A stretch of DNA of 64,000 bases, taken from NCBI RefSeq assembly GCF_004322755.1, contig NZ_CP036401.1, positions 2,046,001 through 2,110,000 on the forward strand, in the 5' to 3' direction. This DNA is from Pseudoduganella albidiflava. Its GTDB lineage: Bacteria; Pseudomonadota; Gammaproteobacteria; Burkholderiales; Burkholderiaceae_D. The position numbers and the translations under genes were made by a program. Each line of letters starts with the position of its first letter. The stretch's first letter is position 1. Shown one piece after another: positions 62,945 to 64,000 of this stretch. The notes below the pieces were generated by a model. The model ran no database searches and had not been told where the DNA came from. It saw nothing but the letters and a program-made list of their open reading frames with translations.

Positions 62945-64000
62945 TCGGAAGCCCGATGATTACCGGCGAATCGCTCATCGGTGGCGTTGCCGTGCAAGGC
63001 AACGGCAGCGACTTCAAGGCCTGGAACCCGGGCCTGAACAGCCACATCGAGCCGTCGTTCCGCACGGCCGATGCGGACCAGATCGACCAGGCGTGCCGCC
63101 TGGCCGGCGCGGCGTTCGACACGTTCCGCGCCACGTCCGACGCGCAGCGCGCCAGCTTCCTCGAGACCGTGGCGGAGCAGATCGTGGCCATCGGCGACGA
63201 ACTGATCGTGCGCGCGATGGCGGAAACGGGCCTGCCGCGCGCGCGCCTGGAAGGCGAGCGTGGCCGCACGGTCAACCAGCTGAAGCTGTTCGCCGACCTG
63301 CTGCGCGAAGGCTCGTACCGCGACGTGCGCATCGATACGCCGCTGCCGGAACGCACGCCGCCGCGGCCGGACCTGCGCTATCGCCTGATCGGCGTGGGCC
63401 CGGTGGCCGTGTTCGGCGCCTCCAATTTCCCGCTGGCGTTTTCGGTGGCCGGCGGCGATACCGCCTCCGCATTCGCCGCCGGCTGCCCGGTGGTGCTGAA
63501 GGCGCACCCGGCGCACCCTGGCACTTCCGAGCTGGTCGGCCGCGCGGTGGTGAAAGCCGTCGAACTGGCGGGCCTGCCGGCCGGCACGTTCGCGCTGCTG
63601 ACGGGCGTGGGCAATGACATCGGCCAGCAGCTGGTGGCGCATCCGGAAATCCAGGCCGTGGGCTTCACCGGTTCGCGCTTCGGTGGCCTGGCCCTGATGG
63701 CGGTGGCGGCGGCGCGTCCGCAGCCGATCCCCGTCTATGCCGAGATGAGCAGCATCAATCCGCTGTTCCTGCTGCCGGGCGCCCTGAAGGCGCGCGGCGC
63801 CGAGATCGCGCAGCAGTTCGCCGGCTCCCTGACGCTGGGCGTGGGCCAGTTCTGCACCAACCCCGGCCTGGTGCTCGGCATCGCCGGCCCGGACTTCGAT
63901 GCCTTCGCCCATGCCGCGGCTGCCGCGCTGGGTGGCATCGCGGCGAGCCCGATGCTGACGGCCGGTATCGCCAGTGCCTACCAGCAGGGCGTGGCCGCGC
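62941..64000 (+). CDS. 2,5-dioxovalerate dehydrogenase (3' end outside window)
   Basis: NAD(P)-dependent aldehyde dehydrogenase oxidising 2,5-dioxopentanoate (alpha-ketoglutarate semialdehyde) to 2-oxoglutarate, the last step of oxidative pentose catabolism. The visible 353 residues show the family's own pattern: [51 protein letters not shown], the general-base glutamate in [10 protein letters not shown] and the catalytic cysteine in [11 protein letters not shown]. The ATG at 62941 overlaps the GguC-like stop (ATGA); MITGES at 62956 is an alternative start. L-arabinose dehydrogenase and lactonase genes are not in the window. Confidence 0.92.
   Translation, partial: MIGSPMITGESLIGGVAVQGNGSDFKAWNPGLNSHIEPSFRTADADQIDQACRLAGAAFDTFRATSDAQRASFLETVAEQIVAIGDELIVRAMAETGLPRARLEGERGRTVNQLKLFADLLREGSYRDVRIDTPLPERTPPRPDLRYRLIGVGPVAVFGASNFPLAFSVAGGDTASAFAAGCPVVLKAHPAHPGTSELVGRAVVKAVELAGLPAGTFALLTGVGNDIGQQLVAHPEIQAVGFTGSRFGGLALMAVAAARPQPIPVYAEMSSINPLFLLPGALKARGAEIAQQFAGSLTLGVGQFCTNPGLVLGIAGPDFDAFAHAAAAALGGIAASPMLTAGIASAYQQGVAA

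Overview
The window comes from a high-GC, Gram-negative bacterium. The gene content points to a betaproteobacterium of the Oxalobacteraceae (Massilia, Pseudoduganella or Telluria type): three large TonB-dependent receptors, several hybrid sensor kinases and diguanylate cyclases, a group III truncated haemoglobin, oxidative pentose catabolism, and intergenic palindromes with the core GGGGTCAGACCC. The placement is an inference; no 16S or marker gene lies in the window. I saw no rRNA, tRNA, CRISPR array, prophage or insertion-sequence gene.

Layout, left to right. 1-9.9 kb: the 5' part of a PLP-dependent decarboxylase gene, a LysE exporter, an HDOD protein, a membrane diguanylate cyclase, an M28 peptidase, a YciC-like membrane protein and DNA polymerase II. 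9.9-18.7 kb: a leftward operon TonB receptor - 7TM hybrid kinase - GGDEF response regulator - polB with 12-nt spacing or 4-nt overlaps, and a second TonB receptor divergent from it. 18.8-19.9 kb: a secreted alpha/beta hydrolase and a short relic of a beta-lactamase-like gene.

19.9-33.5 kb holds the most striking locus: six leftward genes, two tandem DUF4132/MolR-like proteins, a MoxR AAA+ ATPase, a DUF5682 protein, a VWA (CoxE-like) protein and a SWIM zinc-finger protein. From the long DUF4132 gene onward every junction overlaps. The order matches the uncharacterised Escherichia coli molR-yehI-yehL-yehM-yehP-yehQ region as I remember it. The two DUF4132 genes are paralogues. The shorter lacks about 335 internal residues in a way that fits recombination between two internal HEAT-like repeats, and both carry the same 14-nt promoter-like block.

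33.6-48.8 kb: uridine kinase, an SGNH hydrolase-like protein, a tautomerase, a truncated haemoglobin, a MATE exporter, a DUF5694 protein, a Caulobacter-type TonB receptor with a perfect LacI-family operator in front, a GAF/PAS sensor kinase, a divergent PRPP synthetase beside AMP nucleosidase, and a TetR regulator coupled to a DHFR-like reductase. 48.9-54.7 kb: a conserved protein of unknown function, a CHASE-type hybrid kinase with its LuxR-type regulator, and a truncated winged-helix ATPase.

55.2-64 kb is a rightward arabinan/L-arabinose cluster: GPH-family sugar transporter, two tandem GH43 glycosidases, aldose 1-epimerase, L-arabonate-type dehydratase, GguC/AraD1-like dehydratase and 2,5-dioxovalerate dehydrogenase (running off the window). 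Together they would release and import arabinosides and oxidise L-arabinose to 2-oxoglutarate without phosphorylation.

Intergenic DNA carries four copies of one REP-like palindrome, two other palindromic types and three 13-14 bp minisatellites. Several genes contain in-frame 12-15 bp repeats.
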